This document shows positions 52,619-60,547 of a DNA stretch of 64,000 nucleotides, one piece after another (the first letter of the stretch is position 1; each line of letters begins with the position of its first letter). The notes beneath the pieces are model-generated. The model did not search any database. It was not told the origin of the DNA and saw only the letters and a list, made by a program, of their open reading frames with translations. The stretch comes from Chloroflexi bacterium bin125 (GTDB lineage: Bacteria > Chloroflexota > Dehalococcoidia > Bin125). The stretch spans positions 1-64,000 of the forward strand of contig MPNM01000016.1 in the NCBI GenBank assembly GCA_002239025.1. Direction: 5' to 3'. A program made the position numbers and the translations under genes.

Positions 52619-55600
52619 TCAGCGCCGCGCCGCCGAAACCTGGCGGCGGACGAGCCTTGAGTAGAGGCCGTCCTGTGCGACCAGGTCTTCGTGTTCGCCG
52701 ATCTCTACGACTTGACCATCTTCGAGAACGACGATTTGATCGGCGTCTCGGACGGTTGAGAGGCGGTGGGCGATGACCAGCGTGGTTCGGTCGGACATGA
52801 GATTGTCGAGGGCGTCACGGACCAGGCGCTCGTTGAGACCGTCGAGATGCGAGGTGGCCTCGTCGAGGATCAGCACCGGCGCGTCCTTGAGCAGCGCTCG
52901 GCCGATCGCCACTCTCTGACGCTGGCCTCCGGAGAGTTGTGCGCCTCGCTCTCCGACCGTGGTGTCGAGGCCGTCGGGCAGCGACTCGACAAAGTCGGAC
53001 AGGCCGGCTCGCTCGATCGCGAGCAGCAGCTCGCCTTCGGTCGCGTCGGGCTTGGCGACCTGCAGGTTGTCGCGGATTGAGGCGTTGAACAGGTAGGTGT
53101 CCTGCGCCACGAGCGCCACCTGACCGCGCAGCTCGTCGAGCCGGTAGGTACGCAGGTCGGAATCTTCGAGCGTGATCTTGCCGTCTTGCGGATCCCAGAA
53201 GCGGAGCATCAGATGCGCCGCCGTGGTCTTGCCCGCTCCGGATGGTCCGACGAGCGCGACCGTGCCGCCCGGCTTGAGATCGAACGAAACCTCGTCAAGC
53301 GCCGCTCGAGGTGTGTCCTCGTAGGTGAAGCCGACCGAGGTGAAGGCGCCCTCGGAGACGCCACCCGTCTGCGCGCCGTCCGTGGCGGCGCCGGTGCCTG
53401 GTCCGTCGACGACCTCGACGCCCTCGCTGTGTACTGCCGTTAGGCGTCGGGTTGCGCCGAGTGTGTCGCCCAGCCGTCGTCCGACCTGGGCCAGCTCGGC
53501 GACGGGCATGAATGCGCCCATGGCGAGCAATGTCAGCAGCGGCGCGAGCGAGGAATCGATGTCCCCACGCACCGCGAGCGCGCCGCCGATCGTGAGTACT
53601 GCCAGTCCGCCGTAGCCGGTGAGTCCTTCGAGCAGCGTGCGCTGCGTTGAAATCTGGCGGTTGAAGCCACCTCGCACCGGCAGGTAGTCGCGCATCAGAC
53701 CCTCGAACTCGGCCTTGCGCTCCGGCTCTCGCTGGAACGCCGTGACCTCGCGCAGGCCCTGGAGCGTGTCGACCATGTGCGCGTTGAGCGCTCCGAGGTG
53801 ATCGCGCGAGCGCGAGCCCAGCCGGTCGACGATACGTCGGGTGAAGAGCGGGCTCAGCGCGGCGAGGATCAGCAACGGCGCCAGACCGAGACCGAGTCGC
53901 CAGTCAACGACGAACAACGTGACCAGGGCCGCGCCGGGCACGATCACGCTGACAAAGGCATTGGCAATCGTGTGGGCAAAGAAGTACTCGACCGTCTCGA
54001 CATCCTGCGTCGCCATCGAGACAAGGTCGCCGGTGCGGCGTCGGAGCAGGTAGGCCGGCGCGAGTTGATCGAGCTTGCGGAACAGATCGATCCGCATATC
54101 GGCGAGCAAACGGAAGGCCATGTCGTGGGAGACCCAGTTCTCGAGGAAACGGAAGAGTCCGGTCAAGACGGCGACCACGATCAATAGCGTCGCCAGCAAT
54201 CCGATTGATTCGCCGTCGCGGACATTGGCGACCATCAACGCGCCGATCACGCCGACGGCGATCGCGCCGAAGAAGTGCGCCACTCCGGTCGCGAACGAAA
54301 GTGTGGTCTTGAACCAGTAGGGCGCGGCCAATGCCAGCAACCGACCTGATGTCTCGCGCCAACCCATGCCCTCGGCACGGATGATCGCCTCGGTCGCGCC
54401 ACCACCGCCGTCGCGCATGGCCAGCGAACTGCCAGCGGTGGCAGATGTGGCAAAGGCAGGCGCCGATGTGCCGTCGTCGAAGCCGTCGATGCTGGGATCG
54501 GTCATCTGACCTGCCATCAGCCAGTCGTAGACGCCGCCCTCGGCCAACAGAGTCTCGTGGTCGCCACGTTCGACCAGCCGGCCTTCATCGAGCACGAGGA
54601 TTTCGTCGCAATCGCGGACACTGGACAGTCGGTGGGCCATGATCAACGTCGTCCGACCCTGCATCAGTCGATCCAGCGCGGCCTGGATCGTCGCTTCGTT
54701 CTCGCCGTCAACGCTGGACAGCGCTTCGTCGAGGATCAACATCGGCGCGTCGCGCAGCAGCGCTCGCGCGATCGCGATGCGTTGGCGTTCGCCGCCGGAC
54801 AGTCGGTGTCCGCGCTCGCCGATCACGGTGGCGTAGCCCTCGGGCAGCGCGGTGATGAACTCGTCGGCGTTGGCCGCCTGTGCGGCGGCGCGGATTTCGT
54901 CGTCCGTGGCCGCCGGCTTGGCGAAGCGCAGATTGGCGAGTACCGAACCGTGGAAGAGATAAGTGTCCTGCAGCACGACCGCCATCTGTGAGCGGATGTC
55001 GACGAAGCGCAGTTCGTTCAGGTCGTGACCGCCGAGCCGGATCGTTCCCTCCTGGGGCGTGTACAGGCGTTGCAGCAACCAGACCAGGGTCGACTTACCC
55101 GATCCCGATCTGCCCACCACGCCGATGCGTTTGCCCGGCTCGACCGTGAAGGAGACGCCATTCAGCGCGGGGCGCCGTCCGGACGGGTAGCTGAAGGTGA
55201 CGTTCTCGAACTCGATCCGCGGCTCTAATGAGGCCGCGGGTTCAGCCGATGCATCGGGAGTCAGTGGCTTCGCTCGATCAAGGTTGAGGACGCTTTCCGA
55301 AGCTGCGACACCCAGCAGTCCCTGGTGGAAGAGCTGGCTCAGCTCTCGCAAGGGTCGGAAGACTTCCACGCCGAGCATCAGCACGACCAAGAGCTCGGCC
55401 AGTTCCATCGCGCCGCTCTCGACGCGCAGTGCGCCAACGAACAGGGCGATGGCTGCGCCGACGGTGATCGCGAGAATCGTCAGGCCCTGGGCGATGGCGT
55501 TGTTGAACAACACGCCCATCGTTGATCGAAACACTTCTTGCGCGCGCTCGGCCAGAGCCTCACCGCGCCGACCGCTCTGTCCGAACGCCTTCAGGGTGGC

Positions 55601-56215
55601 CAAACCCTGGATGGAATCGAGGAAGTCGGAGGCGAACGAACCATATGCGTCGTGGCGGCGGAGTGAGGCTTCGGCATTGCGCTGCTTGAGCAACGACGGC
55701 AGTAGCAACGTGACCAGGGCGAAGCCGAAGTAGATCGCGGCCACGGGCAGATCGAGCCAGCCCATGAAGATGAAAATGCCAATCGGAGCCAGCGCCGCCA
55801 CAATCAGTTGCGGCAGATATTGGCCGAAGAACGTCTCTAGCTGCTCGACGCCTTCGATCACGCCGACGGTGACGTCGCCGGTGCGCTGTCGATCGAAGTA
55901 GGAAGGCCCCAGTCGGACGACCTGATCGAACAGTCGTTGTCGAAGCGAGAACTGCACCTCTAGAGCGGTGCCGTTCGCGATCTCTTCCTTGGCATAGAGG
56001 AAGATCGAGCGGGCCAGGATCGAGGCGGCCGCGGCGATAATCAGGGGGATGAGGTCGGAGAAGCTGTCGCCCTCGAAGATGCGCGCGGCAATCCAACCGA
56101 GCAGCGCCAGTCGCGCCACGCCCGCTGTGACTGCGAGCAGCCCCACGCTCACCGCCAGCCCAATGCGCCAGCGCACACCTTCGGTGAATCGCCAGAGGTC
56201 CCAGGAAAACGTCAT
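52619..56215 (-). CDS. Fused double ABC exporter (two TMD-NBD halves)
   Basis: A 1198-residue protein with two complete ABC exporter halves in one chain. In the first half a six-helix domain is followed by an NBD with GRSGSGKST near residue 371 and LSGGE near 472. In the second half there is another six-helix domain, then an NBD with GPSGAGKTT near 990 and LSGGQ near 1095. Both NBDs have a plausible Walker B Asp-Glu, so both sites may be active. Bacterial exporters of this kind are usually encoded as two genes; fused versions occur in Actinobacteria and Chloroflexota. Cargo unknown: lipid, drug or peptide. It may also be a CydDC-like system, but no cytochrome bd genes are nearby. Confidence 0.9.
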   Translation of the reverse strand: MTFSWDLWRFTEGVRWRIGLAVSVGLLAVTAGVARLALLGWIAARIFEGDSFSDLIPLIIAAAASILARSIFLYAKEEIANGTALEVQFSLRQRLFDQVVRLGPSYFDRQRTGDVTVGVIEGVEQLETFFGQYLPQLIVAALAPIGIFIFMGWLDLPVAAIYFGFALVTLLLPSLLKQRNAEASLRRHDAYGSFASDFLDSIQGLATLKAFGQSGRRGEALAERAQEVFRSTMGVLFNNAIAQGLTILAITVGAAIALFVGALRVESGAMELAELLVVLMLGVEVFRPLRELSQLFHQGLLGVAASESVLNLDRAKPLTPDASAEPAASLEPRIEFENVTFSYPSGRRPALNGVSFTVEPGKRIGVVGRSGSGKSTLVWLLQRLYTPQEGTIRLGGHDLNELRFVDIRSQMAVVLQDTYLFHGSVLANLRFAKPAATDDEIRAAAQAANADEFITALPEGYATVIGERGHRLSGGERQRIAIARALLRDAPMLILDEALSSVDGENEATIQAALDRLMQGRTTLIMAHRLSSVRDCDEILVLDEGRLVERGDHETLLAEGGVYDWLMAGQMTDPSIDGFDDGTSAPAFATSATAGSSLAMRDGGGGATEAIIRAEGMGWRETSGRLLALAAPYWFKTTLSFATGVAHFFGAIAVGVIGALMVANVRDGESIGLLATLLIVVAVLTGLFRFLENWVSHDMAFRLLADMRIDLFRKLDQLAPAYLLRRRTGDLVSMATQDVETVEYFFAHTIANAFVSVIVPGAALVTLFVVDWRLGLGLAPLLILAALSPLFTRRIVDRLGSRSRDHLGALNAHMVDTLQGLREVTAFQREPERKAEFEGLMRDYLPVRGGFNRQISTQRTLLEGLTGYGGLAVLTIGGALAVRGDIDSSLAPLLTLLAMGAFMPVAELAQVGRRLGDTLGATRRLTAVHSEGVEVVDGPGTGAATDGAQTGGVSEGAFTSVGFTYEDTPRAALDEVSFDLKPGGTVALVGPSGAGKTTAAHLMLRFWDPQDGKITLEDSDLRTYRLDELRGQVALVAQDTYLFNASIRDNLQVAKPDATEGELLLAIERAGLSDFVESLPDGLDTTVGERGAQLSGGQRQRVAIGRALLKDAPVLILDEATSHLDGLNERLVRDALDNLMSDRTTLVIAHRLSTVRDADQIVVLEDGQVVEIGEHEDLVAQDGLYSRLVRRQVSAARR

Positions 56216-56324
56216 GCGAAGATCCTTTGCGGGCCTACAGCCTTTGGTACTCCGTTCGACCCCGTGTCAGGATAGGCACGCCCATGCTGTGACCGGCCGA
56301 TAAGGTCCCTCAGAGGCCGAACAT

Positions 56325-56410
56325 TCTCAGTCCCCGCTTCACGCGGGGACCTCTGAAAAACTCCCCCTCTCCCCCCTTGCCGGGGGAGATGCCGAAGGCA
56401 GAGGGGGGTC
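56325..56410 (-). repeat. Repeat cluster: family D palindrome plus reverse family A copy
   Basis: CAGTCCCCGCTTCACGCGGGGAC followed by CTCTGAAAAACTCC (56329-56362) is the family D palindrome. It is followed by a diverged reverse copy of family A (56361-56408). A second family D copy is split by the IS element: its left part is at 56497-56514 and its right part at 59306-59340. Confidence 0.65.
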
Positions 56411-56435
56411 CGCTGTTTGGTCGCCCTATCTGGCT

Positions 56436-56503
56436 ATTGTCAGCCAACCCCCCTTCTGTCACTCCGTGACATCTCCCCGAGCAAGGGGGGGAGGGGATTC
56501 AGG
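56436..56503 (+). repeat. Palindromic intergenic repeat, family A, copy 3
   Basis: CTGTCACTCCGTGACATCTC followed by CCCGAGCAAGGGGGGGAGGGGATTC. It lies directly left of the IS1595-family insertion point, which falls at the family A/family D junction. Confidence 0.7.
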
Positions 56504-56506
56504 AGT

Positions 56507-56514
56507 TTTGCAAA
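56507..56514. repeat. Target-site duplication, left copy
   Basis: TTTGCAAA, identical to 59306-59313. Eight bases is the normal duplication length of IS1595-family elements. The sequence is a perfect palindrome, which makes it look like part of the inverted repeat. Confidence 0.85.
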
Positions 56515-56544
56515 GGAGATTATATCGCTAGCTAGACAACCGCT
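56515..56544 (+). repeat. Left terminal inverted repeat of the IS1595 element
   Basis: Thirty bases from GGAGATTATATCGC to CAACCGCT, a perfect reverse complement of 59276-59305. The CTAGAC box at 56532-56537 recurs at 56555-56560 and 56566-56571, inside the transposase leader. Confidence 0.93.
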
Positions 56545-56586
56545 CTGATTTCGTCTAGACTTTAGCTAGACAGATCGGAGATGGAC

Positions 56587-57534
56587 ATGACCGCCAAGAG
56601 CGCCCCGGGACGACACGAACGAGCCGGTATCTCGCTCATGCAGCTTGCCGACATGTTCCCGGATGAGGCCACCGCTCAAGCGTGGTTCGAGCAGCAGAGA
56701 TGGCCAGACGGCGTCGCGTGCCCGCGCTGCGACGGACGACGCGTCAAGCCGGTCGCCAACGCCAAGCCGATGCCGTGGCATTGCGCGGACTGCCGCCAGT
56801 ACTTCAGCGTTCGCACAAACACTGTCATGGCCGACTCGCGCCTGCCGCTCCGCAAGTGGGCATTCGCCATCTACATCGTCTCCACGTCCATCAAAGGCGT
56901 GAGCAGCATGAAACTGCATCGAGACCTCGGTATCACGCAGAAGTCCGCTTGGTTCTTGGCGCACCGAATCCGTGAAGCGCTAGAAGCTGACGATGGCCTG
57001 CTCAGCGGATCGGTCGAAGTGGACGAGACGTACATCGGCGGCAAAGAGAAGAACAAGCACGCGAGCAAGCGGTTGAACGCTGGACGTGGAACGGCTGGCA
57101 AAATGGCCGTAGTCGCTGCCAAATCGCGCGATTCCAAGCAGGTCCGAGGTCGACCGGTCGATCACGTCAGCCGTCGGTCGCTGCACGACTTCATCGATGC
57201 GACCATCGCGCGTGACGCGCAGGTGTACACCGACGAGCACCCGGTCTATAACGGACTGCCAAACCACGTTCACAAGTCAGTGGTCCACAGCGCCGGAGAA
57301 TACGTCCGTGGTGACGCTCACACGCAGGGGATCGAGTCGTTCTGGTCGAATCTCAAGCGCGGCTACATCGGCGTCTACCACCATTGGAGCCGCGAACACC
57401 TGCACCGGTACGTCAACGAGTTCGCCGGTCGCACTTCGCTCCGCGATCTGGACACCGTGGATATCATGTCGACGGTCGCTCGGCGCATGATCGGCAAGCG
57501 GATCACCTACGCCGAGTTGACCGGCAAGGCGTAG
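56587..57534 (+). CDS. IS1595-family transposase (ISXO2-like DDE domain)
   Basis: A 315-residue transposase. Residues 15-75 form a zinc-ribbon N-terminus (CPRCDGRR...CADCRQYF). The catalytic acids appear in VEVDETYIGG (first Asp), VYTDEHPVYNG (second) and QGIESFWSNLKRG (third site, Glu/Asn type). These match the IS1595/ISXO2 group. GGAG lies 6 nt before ATG 56587, so this start is preferred over ATG 56581. Nothing is truncated and the enzyme should be active. Confidence 0.95.
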   Translation: MTAKSAPGRHERAGISLMQLADMFPDEATAQAWFEQQRWPDGVACPRCDGRRVKPVANAKPMPWHCADCRQYFSVRTNTVMADSRLPLRKWAFAIYIVSTSIKGVSSMKLHRDLGITQKSAWFLAHRIREALEADDGLLSGSVEVDETYIGGKEKNKHASKRLNAGRGTAGKMAVVAAKSRDSKQVRGRPVDHVSRRSLHDFIDATIARDAQVYTDEHPVYNGLPNHVHKSVVHSAGEYVRGDAHTQGIESFWSNLKRGYIGVYHHWSREHLHRYVNEFAGRTSLRDLDTVDIMSTVARRMIGKRITYAELTGKA

Positions 57535-57542
57535 ATGTTCGG

Positions 57543-57869
57543 TCAGCTTGGGAATAGGTACTTGGCAACGAAGATGAGCACGCTGAACACTGTGCCAGTG
57601 GTTGATCCAAGTAGTGCCAGAAGGACCGGCTCGCCTAAGTCGAAGGACAGCAGTTGGACTCCATCGAGCGCCACCATGAACAGTACGGCTGCCAGCCACC
57701 CCGATACCAGCCGAAAGAACAAGCTGCTGTAACGCTTCCGCTCCTTGCGGTCTTGCTCGCTGTCTTTGATCCTTTGTTCAACCAACTCTGGAAAATACGC
57801 GTTGTGAGCATCTTCGATGGGCAGAGCCTTTGGGAAAAAGGTTTCCGGGCTGGGTTCATCCCTGGCCAC
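57543..57869 (-). CDS. IS cargo: small two-TM membrane protein
   Basis: A 108-residue protein. The N-terminal 45 residues are hydrophilic and charged (KDSEQDRKERKRYSSLF). Two membrane helices follow (FRLVSGWLAAVLFMVALDGV and LLALLGSTTGTVFSVLIFVA), and the chain ends KYLFPS. The last segment (TTG-V-x5-F-V-x-KYLFP) is a recurrent ending of small membrane proteins found in mobile and defence-linked contexts. It starts at GTG and overlaps the upstream gene by 14 bp, so it is expressed with it. Function unknown; a pore or membrane effector is one possibility. Confidence 0.7.
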   Translation of the reverse strand: MARDEPSPETFFPKALPIEDAHNAYFPELVEQRIKDSEQDRKERKRYSSLFFRLVSGWLAAVLFMVALDGVQLLSFDLGEPVLLALLGSTTGTVFSVLIFVAKYLFPS

Positions 57870-58158
57870 GTCGCCACTCTCGGTGCTCCTTGCACATCTT
57901 TCTGATATTGAGAATCAGCGTGTCGATCTCACGGTCGCTCATATCTCTGAACAACGCGGCCGCAACGATGGCGTCCCATGAGTGGCCCTCTGCTTCGACC
58001 TCGGCCACTTTGATGGATGCGAGTAGGCGCCCACGATCTGATGTGATATCCGAAGCGGATACGATCTTAGCAAAGTCAACCAAAAATTCTGAGTTGACCT
58101 CGCTGATTTGCTCTTCCGCCGACTTAGTTGTCCCAGAGAGGGATGCGTCAGTTGTCAT
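57856..58158 (-). CDS. IS cargo: small soluble helical protein
   Basis: A 100-residue, Glu/Asp-rich protein without membrane helices. SEEQISEVNSEFLVDFAKIV is not used as a family match here; the visible segments are a Ser/Thr-rich start, a long middle helix (ASIKVAEVEAEGHSWDAIVA), and IDTLILNIRKMCKEHREW at the end. ATG 58158 has AGGGG 6 nt upstream; a 10-codon extension is less likely. It overlaps the two-TM gene by 14 bp. The pair behaves like a two-gene unit of regulator/sensor and membrane partner, which is inference. Confidence 0.65.
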   Translation of the reverse strand: MTTDASLSGTTKSAEEQISEVNSEFLVDFAKIVSASDITSDRGRLLASIKVAEVEAEGHSWDAIVAAALFRDMSDREIDTLILNIRKMCKEHREWRRGQG

Positions 58159-58284
58159 GGTGTACCCCTGTTCGCAAGACGTAGCCACGGCCTTGAAGAT
58201 GCGCGCAGTCTAGCAACGGCGCACCAAACCGAACGCCACTCGTCACAATGGCTGTGCTTCTGCCGAGTTCCGAGTGGTTCTAGG

Positions 58285-58374
58285 TCATCGAGACGGCTTC
58301 GGCTTCAGGATCGCTTTGGCGATCTGCTCCGGCGTCTTCTTGGTTGGCGGAATGACGACATCGCGCTTCGGCAT
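58285..58374 (-). CDS. IS cargo: 29-residue basic peptide
   Basis: A short frame beginning MPKRDVVIPPTKKTPEQIAK and ending AILKPKPSR, with GGAG 7 nt before the ATG. It is very basic. The TPEQIAKAIL segment resembles the tail helix of small DNA-associated proteins in mobile elements. It precedes the two-gene cargo module on the same strand by about 125 bp. No family recognised; coding status rests on ribosome site and composition. Confidence 0.45.
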   Translation of the reverse strand: MPKRDVVIPPTKKTPEQIAKAILKPKPSR

Positions 58375-58762
58375 GGCGGGGCTCCGATTTTGCTTGTCTT
58401 GTCTCTGATGGACAAGTCTACCGCTATTCACGTTCTCCACGAGATTGTGGGCAATTCGAGCGAAATTCGTGCAACTTCGAGCACTTTAGTGCCATTTCAG
58501 TGCTCAAAGACGACTTCTTGACATCGCTGGTCGGAGTCGCAACACTGCTCACGCCAGACTAGAGACCACTTCCGTACGCGCTGTCCAAAACCGGGATTGG
58601 GCGCCATGCCTCCTTCCCGGCGTGTACGGCGAATTGGTCTCTGTCTGGCAACAGCCCATCTCGCTGCCAGGAAGGAGGCCCTGATGATCTCTAGCCAAGA
58701 CAGACGTTTCAGATTGTTCGCTCCAGCTTCCCGACATCACCGTCCGGTCTGGAAGTTGTTTC

Positions 58763-59269
58763 ATGCCATCTCTCAACCGCGCCGTGCTCACGGCACTCGC
58801 GGCCGTCCTCTCGACGGCACTGATTGCGTCCAGTTGCGGCTCTGACCAGTTCGAGCTTCCGCAAGAGATTCGAGACGCCGAAGACCTTGAAGCCAGACTC
58901 AACCGGTCGTTCACGTACGCCGATATGGAGATCGTGATAGCGGCGGTCCAACGGGTAGATACGTCCGAGTACAGCAGCTTCAACGACGCCAATCTCCGCG
59001 TCTACATCAAAGCCAAGAACGTCGGCAGTGAGACACGGACGTTCCACGCGTGGGCGTGGACGAGCGTCGTGGACTCAGACGGCGTGATTCACAGTCCGTC
59101 TCTCTGCGCTGGCTGTCCGAAAGCGCTGGACAGAGTCGAGTTCGCACCCGGCGGCGAAGTCGTCGGGTTTCTCTACTTCGAGATGCCGAGCGGCAAGCAA
59201 GCGGACTCGATTATCTTCAAGCCGACGTTCTCAGCAAACGCCGTCCACGTCGAATTCAGCGACCGCTGA
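58763..59269 (+). CDS. IS cargo: lipoprotein with immunoglobulin-like (DUF4352-type) domain
   Basis: A 168-residue exported lipoprotein. The signal ends LIASSCG (Cys near residue 25). The mature domain has FTYADMEIVIAAVQRVDTSE, LRVYIKAKNVGSETRTFHAW and ALDRVEFAPGGEVVGFLYFE, the beta pattern of DUF4352/telokin-like secreted proteins. It stops 6 bp before the right terminal repeat. It is a passenger of the IS element; its role there is unknown. Confidence 0.75.
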   Translation: MPSLNRAVLTALAAVLSTALIASSCGSDQFELPQEIRDAEDLEARLNRSFTYADMEIVIAAVQRVDTSEYSSFNDANLRVYIKAKNVGSETRTFHAWAWTSVVDSDGVIHSPSLCAGCPKALDRVEFAPGGEVVGFLYFEMPSGKQADSIIFKPTFSANAVHVEFSDR

Positions 59270-59275
59270 TGGAAC

Positions 59276-59305
59276 AGCGGTTGTCTAGCTAGCGATATAA
59301 TCTCC
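59276..59305 (-). repeat. Right terminal inverted repeat of the IS1595 element
   Basis: Perfect reverse complement of 56515-56544. The lipoprotein stop lies 6 bp inside it. Confidence 0.93.
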
Positions 59306-59313
59306 TTTGCAAA
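59306..59313. repeat. Target-site duplication, right copy
   Basis: TTTGCAAA, identical to 56507-56514. The bases to its right continue the family D repeat that was interrupted. Confidence 0.85.
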
Positions 59314-59466
59314 GGTCTCCGTAAAGCGGGGATTGGGATTCAACCGAGATGACTTCTTGGACACGCTCCTCGCGCGCGGACTAGTTCACTTCACCATCGT
59401 TCAGCTTCCGTCTGAGCGGTACGCTGGTCCTGGTCGGATCATCAGATTGCCAAGCTCGGAACGAAA

Positions 59467-60258
59467 ATGACTCCCGCCGTCGATTCCCCGCAGTTCTCCG
59501 ACCTCTACCTCGACGACCATTCCGTCCAGCCTGCGCTGACGCCGATTCAGAACGAATTCGGCTTCCTTTGCGACTGGACCAGCCTGCGATTCTCACCGAC
59601 TTACTACGGTGGCGGCGTCCCACATGGGAACGGCGAGGCGGTGGTGATTGTGCCCGGATTCATGGGCACGGACCTCTCGATGATGGAGCTCTACTGGTGG
59701 CTGGCGCGGATTGGGTATCAGCCTTACTACTCGGAGCTTGGGCTCAATGTGAACTGCCCGGACATTTCCTCCGAGACAGTGCTCAGCGTGGTCCGGCGGG
59801 CGGCCAATGAGACCGGCGCCCGTGTCCATTTGATTGGACACAGCCTGGGCGCGTTGATCGCGCGGAGTGTCGCCTTTCAGCATCCAGAGCTGATCGACCT
59901 CCTGATATCGCTCGCGGCGCCATTCAACGATGTCGCCTATGTGCATCCGGTCCTGATCGAGGCGATGGCTGCGGTTCGTCGGCAGGCAGGCTCGCACCTG
60001 ACCTGGCATGTCGCTCCAGCCTGTTACAGCGGTCACTGCACCTGTTCCTTCACCGAAAACATCATGCGTCCTCAGCGACCCACATTCCGCCGCTATGCGC
60101 TCTACGCGGAGAACGATGGACTCGTCCTTCCTGAGAGCTGCATGGAGGAAGAGGCTGAGTACAACGTGGGGATCCAGACCAGCCACTACGGGATCATTTA
60201 CAACGCTCAGGCGTATCGGGAGGTCGCACGGCTGCTGGCGGATTCATCGACGGCGTAG
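59467..60258 (+). CDS. Alpha/beta hydrolase, lipase-like
   Basis: A 263-residue hydrolase of the triacylglycerol lipase/PGAP1-like type. VVIVPGFMGTDLSM is the oxyanion region and GHSLGAL the nucleophile elbow near residue 119. ENDGLV (Asp) and TSHYG (His) complete the triad. A CYSGHCTC stretch adds three Cys in a short loop. It lies just outside the IS element and 290 bp before the PHA locus. Function may be lipid or polyester hydrolysis, but no PHA depolymerase signature is evident. Confidence 0.85.
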   Translation: MTPAVDSPQFSDLYLDDHSVQPALTPIQNEFGFLCDWTSLRFSPTYYGGGVPHGNGEAVVIVPGFMGTDLSMMELYWWLARIGYQPYYSELGLNVNCPDISSETVLSVVRRAANETGARVHLIGHSLGALIARSVAFQHPELIDLLISLAAPFNDVAYVHPVLIEAMAAVRRQAGSHLTWHVAPACYSGHCTCSFTENIMRPQRPTFRRYALYAENDGLVLPESCMEEEAEYNVGIQTSHYGIIYNAQAYREVARLLADSSTA

Positions 60259-60320
60259 TTGCGATTTCCCTTCTCTCCCTTGAAGACCTGGGCAGAGACC
60301 ATTCAGTGCGCAGAGGACGT

Positions 60321-60438
60321 TACTCCCTCTCCCTTTGGGAGAGGGCTGGGGTGAGGGGTCTCCGGCTCATCGCTCTGCTGGGAATCGCTCGTTGCCCAAG
60401 CCCGGCCCTCACCCTAACCCTCTCCCACAGGGAGAGGG
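60321..60438. repeat. Family B repeat, copy 2 (two arms)
   Basis: ACTCCCTCTCCCTTTGGGAGAGGGCTGGGGTGAGGG at 60323-60358 and GCCCTCACCCTAACCCTCTCCCACAGGGAGAGGGG at 60404-60438 are the two arms of the 34401-34495 element in inverted order with 45 bp between. They could fold together into a large stem. Confidence 0.7.
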
Positions 60439-60488
60439 GACCGGAGGGGGAGAGGGGATCTGGGGGTCAACTTTGGGCGTGCTCAACT

Positions 60489-60520
60489 CAAAACACGAGG
60501 GCAGCCACATGGGCTGCCCT
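60489..60520 (-). terminator. Intrinsic terminator of phaP
   Basis: Read on the minus strand, AGGGCAGCC-CATGT-GGCTGCCCT is a perfect 9-bp stem followed by CGTGTTTTGAG. It lies about 30 bp after the phaP stop. The U-tract is short but the stem is strong. Confidence 0.6.
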
Positions 60521-60547
60521 ACGTTTGGATTCGGACGTTGGGGGAGG

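Larger units (their letters stand above)
56515..59305 (+). mobile_element. IS1595-family insertion sequence with passenger genes
   Basis: A 2791-bp element with 30-bp perfect terminal inverted repeats (56515-56544 and 59276-59305, starting GGAGATTATATCGC) and 8-bp duplications TTTGCAAA outside. It carries one transposase (56587-57534), a minus-strand pair of small genes (57543-58158), a 29-codon frame (58285-58374) and a lipoprotein gene (58763-59269). Perfect ends and duplications imply a recent, complete transposition. Passenger-bearing IS1595 elements are known, but this cargo is not one that could be named. Confidence 0.93.

Noticed and set aside
58549-58992. 147-codon minus-strand frame in the IS cargo
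   Set aside because: It overlaps the lipoprotein gene in antisense and has no family features or good start.
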